35,215 nucleotides of DNA from Oscillospiraceae bacterium (GTDB lineage: Bacteria > Bacillota > Clostridia > Oscillospirales > Ruminococcaceae). Position numbers and translations under genes: made by a program. Location: assembly GCA_017460835.1 (NCBI GenBank), contig JAFUAD010000051.1:1-35215 (forward strand). Reading direction: 5' to 3'. The first letter of the stretch is position 1. Each line of letters opens with the position of its first letter. Shown here piece after piece: positions 16,230 through 24,743 of the stretch. Under the pieces are notes generated by a model. The model did not search any database. It was given only the letters and a program-made list of their open reading frames with translations, and was not told where the DNA came from.

Positions 16230-17357
16230 TCACACAGTTTTTTCGTTCTCATCCGACGGAAAATCTGACGGCAAATTTGCTTTTTTCATGAGCAGATTCA
16301 TGCACTCGATCTTCCGCTCCATGGAAGAATGCACATACGCCCTGAGTGTGGTATCGACGGATGCATGGCCGAGAATCTCCGAAAGCGTTTTGATATCACA
16401 GCCGGCCTGCAAGCTGTTCGTCGCGAACATATGACGCAGGCAGTGATAGTTGACTGACGGCAAACCTGCTTTTTTCAGGACGCTGCGAAACCGGTTCTGC
16501 ATGGTCCGCGGTTCAACCAAATGCTCCGTACCGGAGAGCAGATAACACTCTCCTGCACAGGCAAACCGTTTGAGCAGCATCAGAATCGGTACCGGAACCG
16601 GTATCACACGCTGAGAATGAACTGATTTCGGAGTGTCCGTATTAAGCCTCGTACCGTGTTCAGTGCAGATACGCTGTACGGTTCTTCTGACTGTCAGTGT
16701 GCGGGACCCAAAATCAATATCCTGCCACTTCAAGCCGCAGATCTCGCCGATTCGCAGTCCGGCATACATGCTCAGCAGAATACCTGCCGCAGTCGGATTC
16801 AAATTTTGAAGCAGATAATCGGAAAGCGCGCTTTGCTGCTCTTTTGAATATATCTTTTTCTCGCATTTATGCACTTTTGGAATATCGACATATTCCAGCG
16901 GGCTGCGGTATCCGTGTACGCGCTTCATATACTTTGCCATAGATTTCAGCACGGTCACGATGTCTGCGACATATTTCGCGGATAACCCGCTGCAGCGCTT
17001 CTCCGCAATAAAATCCTGCACTGCTGACGGCGTCAGCCTTTCATAATAGAGCGCGCCAAGCCCGGGTAAAAGATGCTTTCGGATCTTCATGGAATAATTG
17101 GCAAATGTTGATGCTTTCACCGTGTTCCGGATCGCAGCAAGCCACTCACGAAAAAGCTCCCGGACTGTCTGTTTCCCGGAAGAATGATTCTGTTCAGGCT
17201 GTGTTCTCAGCAAAATGAGCTTTTGCCGAGCCTCCTGATAGCTTTTCCCGTAAACGGAACGGTATTTTGCCTTTCCGGATAAGTCAGTTCCGCAGCGGTA
17301 ACGGCCTTCCCAACGTCCGTCCCGCCGCTTATATAGATTCTCTCCTCGCCGCGGCAT
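16230..17357 (-). CDS. Tyrosine recombinase/integrase (375 aa)
   Basis: The ATG at 17357 follows CAGGAGGTACGCT. Domains in order: an N-terminal arm-binding domain (residues 1-50, basic, with DGRWEGRYRCG) as in Tn916-type integrases; a SAM-like core-binding domain (about 62-160); and the catalytic domain (about 170-360). Catalytic residues are all visible: Arg202 in GLRIGE, His305 and Arg308 in HCLRH, His331 in LGHAS, and nucleophile Tyr341 in LRAYVH. The enzyme should therefore be active. It is flanked by a 22-bp inverted repeat and not by obvious excisionase, relaxase or cargo genes, which suggests a local inversion or a stranded integrase rather than a complete mobile element. No good promoter was found for it. 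Confidence 0.93.
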   Translation of the reverse strand: MPRRGENLYKRRDGRWEGRYRCGTDLSGKAKYRSVYGKSYQEARQKLILLRTQPEQNHSSGKQTVRELFREWLAAIRNTVKASTFANYSMKIRKHLLPGLGALYYERLTPSAVQDFIAEKRCSGLSAKYVADIVTVLKSMAKYMKRVHGYRSPLEYVDIPKVHKCEKKIYSKEQQSALSDYLLQNLNPTAAGILLSMYAGLRIGEICGLKWQDIDFGSRTLTVRRTVQRICTEHGTRLNTDTPKSVHSQRVIPVPVPILMLLKRFACAGECYLLSGTEHLVEPRTMQNRFRSVLKKAGLPSVNYHCLRHMFATNSLQAGCDIKTLSEILGHASVDTTLRAYVHSSMERKIECMNLLMKKANLPSDFPSDENEKTV

Positions 17358-17474
17358 AGCGTACCTCCTGTCTGATGACGATGATTCTGACGGCTCATAG
17401 TTTGTTTTCGGTCACAGATTCCGGCCTTTCTTAAGTTAATTTGCATACCCGTTCTGTAATTTTGTACAAAACGC

Positions 17475-17503
17475 TTGACAACCGGAAAGAATTGTGGTAT
17501 AAT
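17475..17503 (+). promoter_or_regulatory. Consensus promoter P1, inside the putative invertible segment
   Basis: TTGACA at 17475-17480 and TATAAT at 17498-17503 are separated by 17 bases. It points right, across the inverted repeat at 17536-17557, toward the NACHT gene. The start is expected near 17510. Confidence 0.88.
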
Positions 17504-17535
17504 GTCACAAAGAATACTATTCGGATGCTGTACGC

Positions 17536-17557
17536 AAATTGCCGAAATTTGCGAAAG
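17536..17557 (+). repeat. 22-bp inverted repeat, right copy
   Basis: It reads AAATTGCCGAA, A, TTTGCGAAAG and is the inverted partner of 16181-16202. Locally CGCAAAT (17533-17539) and ATTTGCG are perfect 7-base inverted arms around TGCCGA. It lies in the leader between P1 and P2. Confidence 0.65.
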
Positions 17558-17609
17558 CAATTCCGATAGATTTCGTCTTCTGTTTCCGTGCAGAAGACAT
17601 TTTCTTTGC

Positions 17610-17638
17610 TTGACAACCGCCTTCAACTATGGTACAAT
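17610..17638 (+). promoter_or_regulatory. Promoter P2 of the NACHT gene, outside the putative invertible segment
   Basis: TTGACA at 17610-17615 and TACAAT at 17633-17638 are separated by 17 bases. It is placed about 90 bases upstream of the TTG start at 17730. The gap 17358-17729 thus holds P1, the repeat and P2; I see no further gene in it. Confidence 0.8.
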
Positions 17639-17729
17639 GAACCCATCATATGGATTGTATCATGCTTTCCGAACGGATTTATCTCCAAAATCACGATATT
17701 TATCGCCGGCGAAAAAAGAGGTGAAAGGG

Positions 17730-20504
17730 TTGCATCTGACACTGAATGTACTGCTGTCCCTGCTGATTCAGGCGAAGCGGCAGGGACAGGGTAAGATCGG
17801 AAACGGAAAAATGCTTGTCATGCTGCTGCAAATAATCGCAGACACGGACGATCCGGAACAGACACAGAAGCGAAATCTGCTGCGCATTTTCACGGATGAA
17901 CCGGTCAAAAGCCTTGCATATCAGAAGATCGACAAGCAGCTTGTGAAGTTCATCCCGAGCGGCAAGCCGTACCCGTATGAGGCGCTGCATTTCACGCGGT
18001 TCGAGCACGCAATCGGCAATCTTCCGGCATTCGGATTTTATCTGATGCGGATGAATCGCTGCTGTCAGGAGCTGATTGACCCGGATAAGGCGGAGTCCCT
18101 TGCCTATACGCTGCTGAAGATTTTACGCGCTGATACTGCGTTTTCAGATGTACTGTACGGTGAGCGGTATCTCCCGAAGGCGGCGCTGTTCGGGTCGCCC
18201 GCACACCCCGTAAAGCTCTGTCTGCCGGCACTCCTGCTCGGGCTGATGTATCAGATGCATTTATCGCCGCATACCGGCGGCGCTCCTGTAAAGCTCATGC
18301 AGGCGCCGCTGCTGCTGCATTTTTATCTCGTAAACCCGGCAGGCAGCTACCGTGACCGGACAGAAGCGCTGCGGGATTTACTGAATCCGGATGAGCCGAT
18401 ACCGATGGAGCAAAGCATTTCTCAAACTGCCGCTAAGCTGAATATCACGAAAAACAAGGATTATTACCCCGTCGAACTGCGCAGCAGATCGGGACAATTC
18501 ACTTCGCTGCCCGAAAGCGGCGATGTATTTCTGTACGGAACAGGCGGCATCGGCAAATCCACGATCCTGAACCGCCTGAAAGCAACGCAAACCGCCTTTA
18601 TCCTGCCGTTATACAGCTATCATCCGCAGTACATCCGTGCGTATCAGCCTAACCGAAGCGTCTGGATTTTACTGCAAATTCTTCTGAAATATTACTATCA
18701 GAACAGCTATATGGCCTACGAATCCTGCGCTGCAAATGAGGGCGAAGAAGCGGTACTGCGGGCGCTTCATGAGCTTCACGGATTGTTTGCCCGGACACCT
18801 CTGAATGCACAGTTTTCATATACGCTGATGCTGGACGGCATCAATGAAATCCCGCCGGATTATCAATCGGATTACATGAATGAAATCGAACATATCTGCA
18901 CGAATTGGCGCAATGTCCGCCTGATTGTAACCGGAAGAAATGTGCCGCCAAATCCGGTATTCAGCACATTCTGTCAGATTGAGCTATGCGGAATCACCGA
19001 TGAATTTCTCGATACACTTCTGCCGGCAAGCATCGGACAGCGCAGTAAAATCCTGCTCAAAACGCCGCTGTTTCTGGAGATTTACGATACAGCAAATCTT
19101 GACCGTATTACGCTGAATCGCGCCCGCCTGATTGATGCGTATGTGAATCGGCTGATCGAACAGGTACATGACAAATCCGTACAGCCGCTGCTGCGGTTTC
19201 TGACCCTCTATGTCCTGCCGGTCGCCGCAAATCATGCGGCAAAGCATCAGCAAATGATGCTGGAGCGGGCCGATCTCGCAGATGCGGTCAGTCGGGCAAT
19301 CGAGGTGTATATCGAGGATGAACGCATTTATCAAAACCTGCTGTATCCGCAAAACATTACAAAAAGATCGCTGCCGATCGGCAGCGGCAAGGACGAGCTC
19401 ATTGATTTTCTGGTATCGCACATTTGTCTGATTCAGACTGACGCATCTGACCCGAAAATGCTGTGCTTTTCGCACCAGTATTTCCGCGATTATTATGCAG
19501 CAAAACACATCGTCAATCTGCTGAATGCGCTGCAAACCGGCTATCAGAATGACCTGAAGCAGCTTGAAGAACTGTTTTACAAATACGGACTGGCGCACAT
19601 CTGGTATCCGGAAGAAATGAAGGATATTTACTGCCTTATCGGCGAGCTTGCCGGGGATGACAGCAATCAGGCTGAGGCGGATTTCTGCTGTCAGGAAACG
19701 ATTTTGGATACGGTTCTGGACTGGTCGCGGCAATTTGACACATTCCGTGTGACCGAAAACATCATCCGGACGATGGCTGCTGTGCGAAACAATATCATTT
19801 GCGGCGTGAATTTCAGCGGTACCAATCTGCCGCTGTATCTGCCCTGCAATCTCAAATTCAGCCTGAACGGCGAATATGCCTGTGATTTTATCCGGTGTCA
19901 TGTCAATCTGATCGGACTGATCGACGGGAATATCTGCTGCACGGCGAAATCTGCCGATAATACAAAAATGCTGCTTGCGCTGGAAGATCAGTATGTCATT
20001 CTGTTTGATTCGGTCAGCAAAACAGTTTTGCACGAGTATGATTTTTCGGATGGAAATATGCCGTGGTGTACATTTGATACCGCTGCATTTTCGCCGGATA
20101 ATCGCTTTGCGTTCCTGATGACGGATAATGCTGCAATTCTCCTGAATGCGGATTCCGGCACCGTCATGTACCAATATATCAATGTCAAAGAACACTGCAT
20201 CGTGGATTTTGCCGCGTTCTCGCATGATTCCCGCTACTGGGTGATTCGTGTTCAGGAGCATATTACGCTGATCGACCTGATTGCTGAATGTGAAATACAG
20301 CCGGAAAAGCCGCTCGCTGATTACGGTATTTCAGATTTGGACAAGTATACTCTGGCTTTGGCAGAAACCCGAACAGTCTCCGAGCTGGAACCGGAATTGC
20401 TCAGAGAACTGTACCGGAATCTGACACATTTTCAGGGCTGCGATTTCACCGGTTCGACGTTTCTTTCGGATGATACAAAACACTGGCTACCGGTTATGAT
20501 ATAA
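17730..20504 (+). CDS. NACHT-type STAND NTPase, bacterial NLR-like (924 aa)
   Basis: The best start is TTG at 17730, six bases after GAGGTG; the open frame begins earlier but runs through both promoters. Residues 1-255 are a mostly helical N-terminal domain of unknown type. The NTPase has P-loop LYGTGGIGKST near 268-278 and a NACHT-style Walker B, TLMLDGINEIPP, near 363-374, then LIVTGRN, a sensor-like segment. Residues 450-680 are helical. The C-terminal 220 residues look like an incomplete WD40/beta-propeller: VILFDSVSKTVLHEYDF, AAFSPDNRFAF and AAFSHDSRYW repeat the usual strand pattern, with pentapeptide-like CGVNFSGTN and GCDFTGSTF before and after. NACHT NTPases of this size act in antiphage defence in other bacteria; the role here is inferred. 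Two tandem promoters and a strong terminator make it a one-gene unit. Confidence 0.88.
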   Translation: MHLTLNVLLSLLIQAKRQGQGKIGNGKMLVMLLQIIADTDDPEQTQKRNLLRIFTDEPVKSLAYQKIDKQLVKFIPSGKPYPYEALHFTRFEHAIGNLPAFGFYLMRMNRCCQELIDPDKAESLAYTLLKILRADTAFSDVLYGERYLPKAALFGSPAHPVKLCLPALLLGLMYQMHLSPHTGGAPVKLMQAPLLLHFYLVNPAGSYRDRTEALRDLLNPDEPIPMEQSISQTAAKLNITKNKDYYPVELRSRSGQFTSLPESGDVFLYGTGGIGKSTILNRLKATQTAFILPLYSYHPQYIRAYQPNRSVWILLQILLKYYYQNSYMAYESCAANEGEEAVLRALHELHGLFARTPLNAQFSYTLMLDGINEIPPDYQSDYMNEIEHICTNWRNVRLIVTGRNVPPNPVFSTFCQIELCGITDEFLDTLLPASIGQRSKILLKTPLFLEIYDTANLDRITLNRARLIDAYVNRLIEQVHDKSVQPLLRFLTLYVLPVAANHAAKHQQMMLERADLADAVSRAIEVYIEDERIYQNLLYPQNITKRSLPIGSGKDELIDFLVSHICLIQTDASDPKMLCFSHQYFRDYYAAKHIVNLLNALQTGYQNDLKQLEELFYKYGLAHIWYPEEMKDIYCLIGELAGDDSNQAEADFCCQETILDTVLDWSRQFDTFRVTENIIRTMAAVRNNIICGVNFSGTNLPLYLPCNLKFSLNGEYACDFIRCHVNLIGLIDGNICCTAKSADNTKMLLALEDQYVILFDSVSKTVLHEYDFSDGNMPWCTFDTAAFSPDNRFAFLMTDNAAILLNADSGTVMYQYINVKEHCIVDFAAFSHDSRYWVIRVQEHITLIDLIAECEIQPEKPLADYGISDLDKYTLALAETRTVSELEPELLRELYRNLTHFQGCDFTGSTFLSDDTKHWLPVMI

Positions 20505-20587
20505 TGCATCTGACAAAAGCAGCATCCGGATGTTACCTTAATACGGCGATTGTGTCTGATGCATATTTTCTGCCAAAAAGAGTAAAG

Positions 20588-20626
20588 ATACCGGAATCCC
20601 CATCGCAGGGATTCCGGTATTCTTTA
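20588..20626 (+). terminator. Intrinsic terminator of the NACHT gene
   Basis: ATACCGGAATCCC and GGGATTCCGGTAT form a perfect 13-bp stem around a 7-base loop, followed by TCTTTA. It ends the transcript about 85 bases past the stop. Confidence 0.88.
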
Positions 20627-20826
20627 TCACAGCAGCGGGTGTACCCTTTGGAATTGCATGCACAATTTCTTTTTCTGCCGCAGCTTTCAGCGCACCGGCT
20701 GCCATATGCTCCGGTATGGAATGCTGCTTTTGCATCTGCTTAGGACAGCAGCCGGTCTGTATGCTTTAGAGTATTCTGTATCAGCGTGCCCCGGAAAAGA
20801 ATCCGCAATAATTGTTTTGTCAGACC

Positions 20827-20880
20827 TTGACAATACTGGAAAAACGTGTTATTATTAAACTAGATTTAACAAGGTTAAAT
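20827..20880 (+). promoter_or_regulatory. Promoter with adjacent palindrome upstream of the zinc-ribbon operon
   Basis: TTGACA (20827-20832), 17 bases, TATTAT (20850-20855). A perfect 7-bp palindrome, ATTTAAC-AAG-GTTAAAT (20864-20880), lies over the expected start site and could be an operator. The gap 20627-21028 has no convincing gene; besides this promoter it holds only the LytTR-type site at 20928-20991. A 79-codon open frame at 20504-20743 runs through the terminator and is not supported. Confidence 0.6.
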
Positions 20881-20927
20881 AATCCCGCAACCCGGATCAA
20901 ATAAAAAGGAAGCCTGCGGTAACGCAT

Positions 20928-20991
20928 TTCACGACAGAAAAAATACCGTTCACGACATTTATGTCCCAAAGAGCGCAAAATGTGATATCCT
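20928..20991 (+). promoter_or_regulatory. LytTR-type operator and promoter, site 1
   Basis: Two identical 9-mers TTCACGACA (20928-20936 and 20949-20957) are 21 bp apart, two helix turns. After exactly 28 bases comes the -10 box TATCCT (20986-20991), then a TCAGAGC at the expected start region. It precedes the 67-aa zinc-ribbon gene. No -35 box is visible, as expected for an activator-dependent promoter. Confidence 0.75.
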
Positions 20992-21028
20992 AGCATCAGA
21001 GCACAGGAAACGAACCGAGGTGATCGTG

Positions 21029-21232
21029 ATGTCAATGGTATATTGCAGCAAATGCGGAAAGCTCATTAGTACGGCAGCAGAAAGCTGCTGCCGCTGCGGT
21101 GAGCCGATCTCAGACAGTGCAGAGCTCGAGCTTGCGGAGCTGCAGCGGCTCAGACGGCAGCGAATGCTTACCGCAGTCCGGACTGCGGCGGCACTCGCCT
21201 TTGCAGCGCTGATCGTGTACCTGCTGGTCTGA
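21029..21232 (+). CDS. Small zinc-ribbon membrane protein (67 aa)
   Basis: The ATG at 21029 lies 8 bases after GAGG. The N-terminus has Cys pairs YCSKCG and CCRCG (a zinc ribbon), then an amphipathic Glu/Arg-rich helix and one C-terminal transmembrane helix (about 48-67). It is the first gene after the LytTR-type promoter, followed by the lipoprotein gene 56 bases on. It shares its zinc-ribbon-plus-membrane plan with the genes at 23746, 24744 and 32840, which suggests a common membrane function that is not known. Confidence 0.75.
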   Translation: MSMVYCSKCGKLISTAAESCCRCGEPISDSAELELAELQRLRRQRMLTAVRTAAALAFAALIVYLLV

Positions 21233-21288
21233 TTCGGTTCATAGTCTTTTTGGGGTATTCAATAAATGTAAAAACGGAGGAAAAAGCA

Positions 21289-22251
21289 ATGAAAATGATG
21301 AAAAAAGTGATCGCTGCCCTGCTTGCAGCACAGATGCTTGTATCGGCAGCAGCCTGCGGCAAAACGGAATCTTCCGAAAAAGAGATTGTCCGGATGGATG
21401 CTTCGCAGCACTATTATCATGATGATACACAGAAGCAGATCGACTTCATCCATGATGTACTCAGCGAGAGCTCGGAAGAAGAGGCTGCGACAACGACGAC
21501 CGCCAGAACCAGTACGACTGCCAGAACGACCACGACTGCCAGAACGACTAAGGCGGCCGAAGAAGAACAACTGATTGTAAATTACAAGCATTATGATCTG
21601 GGCGATATGACCATTGATTATGAAGCCGATGTTAAAATTATGAATAACACTAATGATCTTCTCTGGACAATGGGTACTTACTCTGAAATGATGATCTACT
21701 TTAATCCTATTGTGGGAAATGTTCTAAATTTTGCCCATGATGAGGACAAAGAGATGAAAGTAGACGGCGACCGTATCGCTTTCTACAATAGAGGAAGATT
21801 TAACTATGTAAGAATCATCGTTACTGACACTGACACTTATGTTATTGTTTTCATGTGCCAAGAAAACAGAGAGGCTGCCCTCAGAGGTGTATTTGAGCAT
21901 TTTGCTGATTCTGCACAAATAAAGGAGACAAGTGCCGCGGCTGCCGCAGAAGAAAATGAAGATTTTATTGAAACACAGAAGGAAACAATCACGACACGTG
22001 TATTGGATATTCTGTTCAACAAAGCCTCGGGACTCATCATGGAATTCACGCAGGAAATTGCGTTTGAAATGCTGGTGGATGAGATTGATGACGATATCGA
22101 CAGCATTGTGGAGACGATGAAGAACAGCGACAGCTTAGTTTTATCTATAGGCGGCTTTATATTTGACTTTACGCTGAAGTCGTGGCTTGAGAACCGGATA
22201 GAATCAAAGCTCGAAAACTACTGGGATGCAAAAGGCTGGTCACATTATTGA
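21289..22251 (+). CDS. Secreted lipoprotein with Thr-rich linker (320 aa)
   Basis: The ATG at 21289 follows CGGAGG. A basic N-terminus, a hydrophobic helix and a lipobox SAAAC with Cys23 mark a type II signal peptide. Residues about 65-95 form a Thr/Ala/Arg-rich linker (TTTARTSTTARTT type), common in secreted proteins of ruminococci. The rest is a mixed domain with no recognised family and a long helical C-terminal part (HIS-poor, acidic). It is the second gene of the LytTR-controlled cluster and may be the outside sensor or effector partner of the GHKL kinase that follows. Confidence 0.8.
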   Translation: MKMMKKVIAALLAAQMLVSAAACGKTESSEKEIVRMDASQHYYHDDTQKQIDFIHDVLSESSEEEAATTTTARTSTTARTTTTARTTKAAEEEQLIVNYKHYDLGDMTIDYEADVKIMNNTNDLLWTMGTYSEMMIYFNPIVGNVLNFAHDEDKEMKVDGDRIAFYNRGRFNYVRIIVTDTDTYVIVFMCQENREAALRGVFEHFADSAQIKETSAAAAAEENEDFIETQKETITTRVLDILFNKASGLIMEFTQEIAFEMLVDEIDDDIDSIVETMKNSDSLVLSIGGFIFDFTLKSWLENRIESKLENYWDAKGWSHY

Positions 22252-22339
22252 TAACCGCGTTTGACGGCAATTTCAATTAGTTAAGCGGAATTCGATTAAG
22301 CTGCAAATCCTAATCTCATTATACAGGAGGGATTCTCTT

Positions 22340-23749
22340 ATGCCATTGACCCTAATCATTCTGATTATCCTCGTTTATCTCCCGTTAAGCCTGCTGCCGC
22401 TGCCTACGGCAGCCATCATAAAATCATTCTACGATGACCGCATTACGGTCTCGGTCAAAAGATTCCTGATCTCGGCGGCGGGGATGTTTCTATGGGCTTT
22501 CACCATAGGCATTCTATCCCTAGAGATCAATCGCGGTAATCTGGATTATAATACATGGCGTACACCTTATCTTGTTTTATCGCTTGTTTTAACGTTCCTG
22601 ATTTACTATATTCAGCCTATCATATTCTGTGCAAGGCGCGGCATGAAGTTCTTTTACTATCTTGAGAGCATTATTCTGTTCCACATTGTCGCGATCATAT
22701 ACTACATGTCTGTCTGGTCACTTGCCAAACTGATCGTCAAGCTGACACAGCTTCTGCTGAATGATACCGACCCGCTCACGAAGCTTCTCAAACTGGAGGA
22801 CAACTCTGTCTTATTTGTTGCCATTTTGATCGGATTGATTGTCTATATCTGGCTTTATTTCTCATTTATGCGCAAAAAGATATTTCTGAAGATGCGGTTC
22901 ACAGATAATCTGATGTTCCTGCTGTATTACGGTGCATCGTTCTGCGGCGCTCAGGTCGTAACATCTGCCTCGATCGAATTTCTCCCGTCATTCGTCAGAA
23001 CAGGCGGTATGATCATCTGCACCGCGCTCATCATCTTCATGCCGATTATGATTCTCAAAATCCGCCAGTCTGCTTATTATAACGAAATGAGCACACGCAA
23101 TGAGCAGTTCCTTGAGGCAGAGCTCATCGCCTCAAATGCGTACAAGCAGTCGCAGGAGGATACCCGCGCATTCCGCCATGATATGAACAACAACCTGTCC
23201 CTCGTATCCGCCATGATGAAGAAAAAACAGTATGACGAGGCCGAGGAATATATCAACGGTCTGTGCGGCAGGCTGTCGTCATTCTCCCCTTCTGTCGTGA
23301 CCGGCGATGATATGCTGGATTCGCTCATATCCTCCAAGATTCCGGTCATGCGGGAAAAGGGCATCCGCTTTGCAATCGACGGCGTGATCGACGGCGGTCT
23401 CGGCTGGAAGCCGATTGATATCTGTGCTGTATTTGCGAATCTGATTGATAACGCAATCGAAGCCTGCGAGAAGGTCAGCAGCGCAGACGCTTATATCACG
23501 CTCCTGCTCCGCAAGACCGAGCATCAGCGCGTCATTACGCTGAAAAACAGCACAGCCCGGCGGGTAGACACCGCACAGCTCAGCAGCGGCTCGCACTTTA
23601 CATCCAAAGCCGACCGGAGCAGGCACGGCTTCGGCATCAAGAATATCCAGGATACCGCCGAGAAAAACGGCGCAATGGTCAGATTTGAATGCAGCGATAC
23701 CGAATTTACGGCATCTGTTATCATTATGAGAGCGGGGGTGATGAAATGA
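22340..23749 (+). CDS. GHKL (AgrC/LytS-like) sensor histidine kinase (469 aa)
   Basis: The ATG at 22340 follows AGGAGGGATT. Residues 1-235 hold about six or seven transmembrane helices with short loops, as in AgrC-like sensors. A linker helix leads to the phosphoacceptor His near 278 (AFRHDMNNNLSLV). The ATP-binding GHKL domain shows the N box NLIDNAIEA near 367-375 and GFGIKNI near 430. It phosphorylates a LytTR regulator, almost certainly the one at 25423. Its stop overlaps the next gene by four bases. The signal is unknown. Confidence 0.93.
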   Translation: MPLTLIILIILVYLPLSLLPLPTAAIIKSFYDDRITVSVKRFLISAAGMFLWAFTIGILSLEINRGNLDYNTWRTPYLVLSLVLTFLIYYIQPIIFCARRGMKFFYYLESIILFHIVAIIYYMSVWSLAKLIVKLTQLLLNDTDPLTKLLKLEDNSVLFVAILIGLIVYIWLYFSFMRKKIFLKMRFTDNLMFLLYYGASFCGAQVVTSASIEFLPSFVRTGGMIICTALIIFMPIMILKIRQSAYYNEMSTRNEQFLEAELIASNAYKQSQEDTRAFRHDMNNNLSLVSAMMKKKQYDEAEEYINGLCGRLSSFSPSVVTGDDMLDSLISSKIPVMREKGIRFAIDGVIDGGLGWKPIDICAVFANLIDNAIEACEKVSSADAYITLLLRKTEHQRVITLKNSTARRVDTAQLSSGSHFTSKADRSRHGFGIKNIQDTAEKNGAMVRFECSDTEFTASVIIMRAGVMK

Positions 23750-24588
23750 AATGCAGCAATTGCGGCAGAGAATGCTCCGAACATGCAGTATTCTGCAAAA
23801 ACTGCGGTACGAAGCTGCATGCAGATATAATTGCTCCGCAGCCTGTTGTTCAGGAGCCGGTTATTCCGCAGCCTGTTATTCAGGAGCCGGTTATTCCGCA
23901 GCCTGTTGTTCAGGAGCCTGTGATTCAGCAACCTGTACCCGTTCAAAAGCAGCCGACTGCCGCAAAACGGGCAAAACGGGCAAAACGCGGCATTCCGCGG
24001 ATTCTCCGGCTCTTGGCAGCGTTCGTGTTTGTCATGACATATACTGGTCTCATCGTTGCCTTAATGCTCAGCAAGCTTGATACGACAGCAAACACGATCC
24101 GGTATCAGTTTATGGAGTTCTCTATATCTATGCCGTCAGAGCTTGTTCCCTGTGCAGCTAAATACAGCTATTCCGACCAATATCTTGATATGGAACTGGA
24201 GATCGGCGGCAGCAAATACACCATACCAATGTCACGGTATCTATATGCAGATCCTTCAAATGATTTTGATTTGTATTTTATGGCGTTTACCTCAGTATAT
24301 AAACCGATAGAGGATGAATTGGATGCTGTAAAGAATCACAGCGGCGAGATGCTCTATCAGATCGTAAACAAGCAATTCGCAACCGACCAGAACGGAACCG
24401 ATGAGGGATTTCAGATCAAGGACGGCATGATTCAGTTCCAAAAAGCCGGAAACCAAAAGCCCTACTATTTCTATGGCAAAGAAATGATCGCGAACGGTCG
24501 TATTTACTGCTTTTGCTTTGTGACAATACAAGAGATGGATCAGCAGGCAAAAACCTGGCTTTCGAGTGTCTCCCTGAACCGGTACTGA
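23746..24588 (+). CDS. Zinc-ribbon membrane protein with VQEP repeats (280 aa)
   Basis: The ATG at 23746 overlaps the stop of the kinase gene (ATGA) and follows GGGGGTG. An N-terminal zinc ribbon has Cys at 3, 6, 17 and 20. It is followed by PVVQEPVIPQP-type repeats (about 30-65), a basic stretch KRAKRAKR, one transmembrane helix (about 85-108) and an outside domain (110-280) with no recognised family. The zinc ribbon faces the cytoplasm if the positive-inside rule holds. The same plan, with a different outside domain, is seen in the genes at 24744 and 29370. Regulation is likely shared with the sensor kinase gene. Confidence 0.85.
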   Translation: MKCSNCGRECSEHAVFCKNCGTKLHADIIAPQPVVQEPVIPQPVIQEPVIPQPVVQEPVIQQPVPVQKQPTAAKRAKRAKRGIPRILRLLAAFVFVMTYTGLIVALMLSKLDTTANTIRYQFMEFSISMPSELVPCAAKYSYSDQYLDMELEIGGSKYTIPMSRYLYADPSNDFDLYFMAFTSVYKPIEDELDAVKNHSGEMLYQIVNKQFATDQNGTDEGFQIKDGMIQFQKAGNQKPYYFYGKEMIANGRIYCFCFVTIQEMDQQAKTWLSSVSLNRY

Positions 24589-24600
24589 GAATTCGTGCAG

Positions 24601-24664
24601 TTCACGACAAAAAACATACCGTCTGCGACTTTTTCCGCACATACCGCACAAGATGTGGTATGAT
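24601..24664 (+). promoter_or_regulatory. LytTR-type operator and promoter, site 2
   Basis: TTCACGACA (24601-24609) and TCTGCGACT (24622-24630) are 21 bp apart. The second repeat is degenerate. Exactly 28 bases later is the -10 box TATGAT (24659-24664), followed by ATCAGAGC. It lies just after the stop of the 280-aa gene and precedes the 204-aa gene and the response regulator. Confidence 0.72.
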
Positions 24665-24743
24665 TATATCAGAGCAAGGGACAGAGCGAAAGTGCTCCGG
24701 AATTGCTCACGAAACATCATAACATATTTTAGGAGGAATCATC

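Noticed and set aside
18984-20261. Long open frame on the minus strand (425 codons)
   Set aside because: It is antisense to the NACHT gene, with a composition expected from a shadow frame; no motif seen.
20504-20743. 79-codon frame after the NACHT gene
   Set aside because: It runs through the strong terminator at 20588-20626, has no ribosome site and no recognisable content.
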